Part shown: piece by piece, positions 59,252 to 64,000 of the stretch | Layout of the letters: each line of letters opens with the position of its first letter | Numbering within the stretch: the stretch's first letter is position 1 | Assembly (NCBI GenBank): GCA_034359265.1 | Contig: CP136895.1 | Span: 54,702,001 to 54,766,000 of the forward strand | Length of the DNA: 64,000 nucleotides | Direction: 5' to 3' | DNA from: Canna indica | Lineage: Eukaryota > Streptophyta > Magnoliopsida > Zingiberales > Cannaceae | Position numbers and translations under genes: made by a program | Notes under the pieces: generated by a model | Database searches by the model: none | Told to the model about the DNA's origin: nothing | Seen by the model: the letters and a program-made list of their open reading frames with translations, nothing else

Positions 59252-60965
59252 TGTTGGATGAAATGGCACACTAGAGGGGGGTGAATAGTGTGTTAACTAA
59301 ATCTATTTGCCTAATTTCAGTTTTAATCATTTTCTTAAACTACGTAGGCAATTTACAATTCAATGACTAAATATGGAAGCGATAAATGATAAAGCAATAA
59401 ATACACACAGGATATCAATGCAAACACAAGAATTTATAGTGATTCGGCCCCAATGCCTACTCCACTACCTTAGCACCCCGCTTAGGATTTTCAAACTTAA
59501 TTTACTAGATTAAATAGTTTCCCTTACTTAGAGGACTTTGACTCGAAGAGTCTCACTCTCAACCTAAGGCACTTCCACACTCGAAAGTCTTCGTCTTCTT
59601 ATCGAGAGCACTCTTCCACCTCAACCCTAAGGGATAACTCAACTAATCCTAGTAAACTATGTTTACACAAGTGGCTTTACACCTTCTACACTAAGGTAAC
59701 CACTTACACACAAGACCTAATACTAGGTCTTCTTACAAGCTCAAATTCAATGAAATAAACAAGAAAATAAACAAGTAATGGAGCAAAAAATACAACAATA
59801 CAAATACTTAGCTCCAACACAATGAATCCTAGCTCCTCTTGATGCCTTGATGATGAATCAAATCAAGCTTGAAGGCAAATTAAAGGAATGAAAGATCAAA
59901 CTAGGATTTCTCTAACAAATGGCTAAATGAAAACTTTGGAATTGATCAAGGATGGCTCAATAAAGTTTTGGAGTGATCAAAAGTGTCTAAGAAAGGCTTA
60001 GACTTGGGTATTTATAGAGCCAAGAGGAAATGGAATGAAACGGGCGGCTCAACGAGCGAAAAACTAGCTATTTTCGTCGTTCGGTCGCATACCGATCGAT
60101 CGTCGGTCAACCAATGGATTGACCGGCCGAGCGACCGCGGCTTTTTGTGCTTTGTACGCGCTGTTCGGTCGACCAACGAGTCGACCGAATGATTTTGTAC
60201 GTGCTTTTTGTGCCATTTTGTGCTTTGTACGTGCTTTTTGTGCCATTTTTTTGCCTCTGTCGATCGATCGAAAATTGGACAAACTGGGCAATTTTCTATT
60301 TTGCTTGGGTTTTTCTACTCGTTTGGGTTCCGCCTTCGCTAAGTCTACTTATATAACAGTTAATAACTTTAAAACATAAATGTTATATAAGGATTACCCT
60401 CCATTTGGATTCAATAAAAATATCTAAAAAATCAAAATCCTTAAGAATCAAAATCTAGTTTTTAGGGTCTAGTACAAAATTACAGAAAACAGAAATTTTC
60501 TAATCTTTTGGGTCAAATATGGTTAGGCTAAAGGCTTCCAAAAATTCCTAAAAAATACCTCGTTATTTAATTTTAACCCAAGGAACAATTACCGCAATTT
60601 TTTATGTCAAGAAACTATCTAGGTCCTATAGCCCTCCAAGGAGGTCCCTAGGCTTAGTGAATTCAGGGCGGTTTTCGGGTTTTCATATTTTGGGGTTCGG
60701 GTTTGGTTTTAGGGTTCTTATGCATCATCATGAGGATTTACAATATATCTAGATACCATAAACCTAAACTTTAACTTCTTGAAGAATCCGAGTGTGATGA
60801 CCAACGTCCTTAATTCCGATTTCTCAATTTCTTCGATATTTTCGATCGAGGACATCGTGCACTAACCGATATGGAACCTGAAAGATTTCTCAATGAAACA
60901 TTAGTTCCATATTTGTTATGTGCATGGTTTTCCCATATTTGTTTCCTTTTTACCTATATTTTTCT
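59252..60965 (-). repeat. LTR of a minus-strand gag-only element (element B)
   Basis: On the minus strand it ends ATTTCATCCAACA at 59252, and the last 60 bases match the end of the element A LTR (C-run, 'ctctagtgt'). A motif cluster lies at 60060-60280 and a TATA box at 60009-60016. An inverted polypurine tract at 60966-60978 marks the internal side. No clear TG start was found next to it, so the right boundary is approximate. 59440-59720 matches 1370-1590 in inverse orientation. Confidence 0.75.
60009..60016 (-). promoter_or_regulatory. TATA box in the element B LTR
   Basis: TATAAATA on the minus strand, about 65 bases downstream of the palindromic motif cluster, as in the other LTRs. Confidence 0.6.
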
Positions 60966-63900
60966 CCCCCTTTTGACATCAATCAAAAAGGGCAAGAAAA
61001 GTCAACCTATAGTCAAAGTTGAAACTCTAAAATTAGTTTTCATGAAGCATGAAGATCTCAACTCAATGGATGAAAAATCAAATATCTAATATGAGACTAA
61101 GTCATACATTATAGCATTAGATGATAAATACATTCCAAGTCTAGAAATCATGTATAAAGCTCAAGTATTGATATTTCCATGTATCGGTCAACATATCAAA
61201 AATTATTTTAGAAATGATTTTTCATGAGTCAAAATGAGAACGATACTAAAAATATGAATCTAACATCATACTTGAAGTCTCATTCAAAGATTTCGACAAA
61301 AATCCAAAGTATCGAGAAATGAGCATTTGAAAAGAACGATACTTTAAAGTTTTGAAATCTAATTTCAAAAATCCAAATCAAATCACATTCATACTCAAGA
61401 TTTTTGAAATTTTTATGCCATAAACTAGATTTTTCAAGGAAGAAGTAGATTCAAGAATCAACAAAAAATCATTTTTCTGCATTTTTCTAAAATTCATTGA
61501 GTTCTAGTGGCATTTTCATAAATAATTAAAATTTTTCAAAAGTTTTCAATTTTCATTCAAACTTCCCAGATATTAAGATATCATCATTTAAAGCATGTTA
61601 ATCAAGTTTGGAATAAAAATGATGTCATTTGGTCAAAATTTTATCTTAGCGCGATTTCATTCAAAAGTAAGCATGATAACATCAAATTGCTAAGATCGAA
61701 TTTTAACCTTTACTCATGGTTTTTCAGATTTAAACATATGGACACCTAACATGAGTAAATCTAAACATGTTTGTGAAGTTTGGACCTAAAATGAAGTTTC
61801 TAAGTCAATTTGTTGATTTAGGTCAACTCTACTCAACTGTAGGTCTCCTAAAGTGAACTTGTTATCAATTTATCTATTTTCTCATGATTTTTCAATTTTA
61901 ATCACATGGAAGCAAATCATGAGTGAAACAAACATGTTTATCTAGTTTTAACTTAAAATGAAGTCTCTAAGATGGATTTCTACCTAGAGCACATTTCATT
62001 CAATCTAGATGACATGAAATTGCCTAAGTATCAAAATTTTATCTACTCATGAGATTTCAATCAATTATCATGCAAAATCATTCATGAGCATAGAGAAATT
62101 ATTTTATCAAGAAAATAAAGGTGGTATGTAAGCATTTTACCAAAATGAAACTCATACCTCATTTCTTGAGAAATTCTAAAATTTCCACTTTCTTTCCATT
62201 TCCCTTTAGCCTTTCAAATTTTACCACTTTCTTAACTTGCAAGTAGGCTTCATTAGTATCATAATGAAATCATATACCAACTAACAAGCTAACTTACTAA
62301 ATAGTAAAGGGTCAATGCAAAGTTTTATTTAAAAATCTCAACCTATGCTACATAGTAAAGATCCATTTTTTAAAAAAGTTAACATGATAACAAAATAAAT
62401 CAAAGAGATCTTAAAATATGAAATATTTGAAAAATAATATCTCTAAACATGTTTAACTAGTTTGGATATAAAAATATCTCTAATAGTGAATATCAACCTA
62501 GAGCAAGTTTCATTTAATGAAATTTGTCTAAGTACTAAAATTCTACCTACTCATGAGAATTCAAGGATTTAACATGTGATTATCATAATGAGTAAAGAGA
62601 CACCGATAAAGCATTAATATTGAGGTATTATACTAGGATTTTATGAAAATCGAAATCATACCTCATACTTTGAAAATTTGGCCAAACTAATATTTTTCTT
62701 TTTTGGTTTCTAAAGCTTTCATTTTATCATAACTTGCAAGCAATATTCATTAGTAGGATAATGAGAATATAATTACTAGCAAGTTATCAAACTAAGTAGC
62801 AAAGATAGGGATTAATTATCGATGTCAAAATGTACTCTGCTAAATAGTTTCAAATTCGTTTCAAAATGAAATCGAGTGATATCAAAACGAATCTTATGAG
62901 ATCACAAGAATAATAAATATGAAAACATGATCTCCAACCCTTTCTATTTGTTGAAAATCGAAAGGCCACGATGAGCCTACGATTTAGAACCGCAAGGTCG
63001 CTTAGGCCCATTACAGGCCACATAGGTCTCCGAAGAGACTGGGAAATCAAAATCAAAAATTATTTTATAAAACAAATCGAGAGCGCAAAGATCAACTAGA
63101 ATTGAGCATAGTATCATAGTCTTCAACTAATGTAAAACAATGCAAGTTAGAAGATGATACCATAATAGTTTTGATGTCAACTTTACCTAAGGCATCAAGA
63201 TGACTTGAAGTTTCAACCTCTTGGAGATTTTTTCATTTGAATCCAAGGTCAACTTCTATGATCCATTTCTTATTCATACTTGTGCGGTAGCTCCCCCTAC
63301 AATAGAAGATGAAATTTTTGGTACCCAAATGGTTTTGGGTCCTTGGAGGTTAGAAGGCTTAGCTACCCAAAGTGTTTTAACTCCACTTGGGTTCATCTTA
63401 AATGCACAATCATAAATAGCATGCCCAAAAGTACCACAACAAAAGCAATGTTCATTAAACTTATTTTTTTTTTTGCTATGGACATGAGATTTATCATTAG
63501 AATGCTTGACATGTGAACTATGATGAGCATGAGCATTCTTAAAGGAAATATATTTCTTTTGAGGTTTCCTAAATGAGACATTTTGATTCATAGAATTACA
63601 AGAGGAAGTATTAACTTTCCTACTCAAGGTCAACATCTCATTTTTCACATCATTCATGGATTTATGCAATGCATGCACTTGAGATTTCAACATGTTATTT
63701 TCAACTTTTAATTTTTCATTCTCAAGTTTGAAATCATTTTTCAAATCATTACTCCTAAGTTTCATTTTTGATTTCAAACCTTCATTTTCATTTTTCAAGT
63801 CTTTTACCTCACTTTTTAAATTCTCAATTTCAAGCTTAAAATCATTATGGCAAGAAATAATTGTACTTGTATTCAATTTTTCATTCTCTAGTTCATGCAC

Positions 63901-64000
63901 ATGAGAACTAAGCCTTAAATTTTCTTTCTTTAGTTTTCTATTTTCCTTGTTCTTTTTTACAAGCATGGCATACATTTTTTTGCATTCTTCTAGTAGTTCT
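60966..64000 (-). mobile_element. Interior of gag-only element B, running off the window
   Basis: Polypurine tract, about 2.3 kb of non-coding AT-rich DNA (60979-63273) and then gag. Parts of the non-coding stretch match element A 10478-11850 in inverse orientation. No pol is present between gag and the LTR. No equivalent of the element A 12645-13830 ORF is seen. Confidence 0.7.
63274..64000 (-). CDS. gag of element B, C-terminal part
   Basis: The minus-strand frame is open from the window edge (ELLEECKKMYAMLVKKNKENRK) to the stop at 63274. It has a long Lys/Asn/Glu/Leu-rich coiled coil, then a CCHC knuckle (CFCCGTFGHAIYDC), the conserved block FKMNPSGVKTLWVAKPSN, and KTIWVPK. Over this region it closely parallels the element A gag (9777-10477). 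The N-terminus with the first knuckle lies beyond the window. No stop interrupts the visible part. Confidence 0.82.
   Translation of the reverse strand, partial: ELLEECKKMYAMLVKKNKENRKLKKENLRLSSHVHELENEKLNTSTIISCHNDFKLEIENLKSEVKDLKNENEGLKSKMKLRSNDLKNDFKLENEKLKVENNMLKSQVHALHKSMNDVKNEMLTLSRKVNTSSCNSMNQNVSFRKPQKKYISFKNAHAHHSSHVKHSNDKSHVHSKKKNKFNEHCFCCGTFGHAIYDCAFKMNPSGVKTLWVAKPSNLQGPKTIWVPKISSSIVGGATAQV

Overview
The window is nuclear DNA of a flowering plant. It has plant transposon families (CACTA, Ty1/Copia, Ty3/Gypsy, hAT-like), plant splice signals, a BES1/BZR1-type transcription factor, and pieces of a plant pararetrovirus. Only one host gene looks intact. The rest is a dense nest of transposable elements plus a few broken host gene pieces. 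The species cannot be named from the sequence.

Layout, left to right. (1) 1-15213: a gag-only, Copia-like LTR element, itself inserted in a fragment of another LTR (1-188). Its gag is split by a 7.25-kb CACTA element (1915-9162, TSD TTT) that carries a TNP2-type transposase with a single in-frame stop and a complete five-exon TNPA-like gene. (2) 15214-17184: a Gypsy LTR remnant. (3) 17185-19330: unassigned. (4) 19331-28418: a 9.1-kb element with CACTA-type ends (TSD ACT). No transposase is visible in it. It holds exon-like host fragments and rearranged pieces of an endogenous caulimovirid. (5) 28419-31532: unassigned DNA, a 1.0-kb foldback element in a TA tract (29289-30310), and the right end of a third CACTA family. 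(6) 31533-40934: a decayed Gypsy element on the minus strand. Its long LTR is split by a 3.3-kb deletion derivative of the first CACTA family (35534-38845, TSD ATC). That Gypsy sits in a minus-strand Copia remnant (40935-42371). (7) 42769-45721: the BES1/BZR1 gene on the minus strand, two exons. (8) 46090-50086: AT-rich intergenic DNA with a hAT-like element (47181-47720, 8-bp TSD). (9) 50087-50675: a SLY1-like (Sec1/Munc18 family) pseudogene. (10) A C2H2 zinc-finger pseudogene split by a complete but defective Copia element (50812-58901). (11) 59252-64000: a second gag-only LTR element on the minus strand, running off the window.

How the parts relate. The two copies of the first CACTA family form an autonomous-like/derivative pair: the derivative lost nearly all the transposase but kept the TNPA-like gene and both ends. 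The two gag-only LTR elements share their gag and part of their non-coding interior, and would need reverse transcriptase and integrase from elsewhere. Their LTRs, and those of the complete Copia, carry a dense GTCGAC-type palindromic motif cluster just upstream of the TATA box. The most unusual signals are the long imperfect hairpin ahead of the CACTA transposase, the shared LTR palindrome module, and the CACTA-ended element holding both viral and host fragments.
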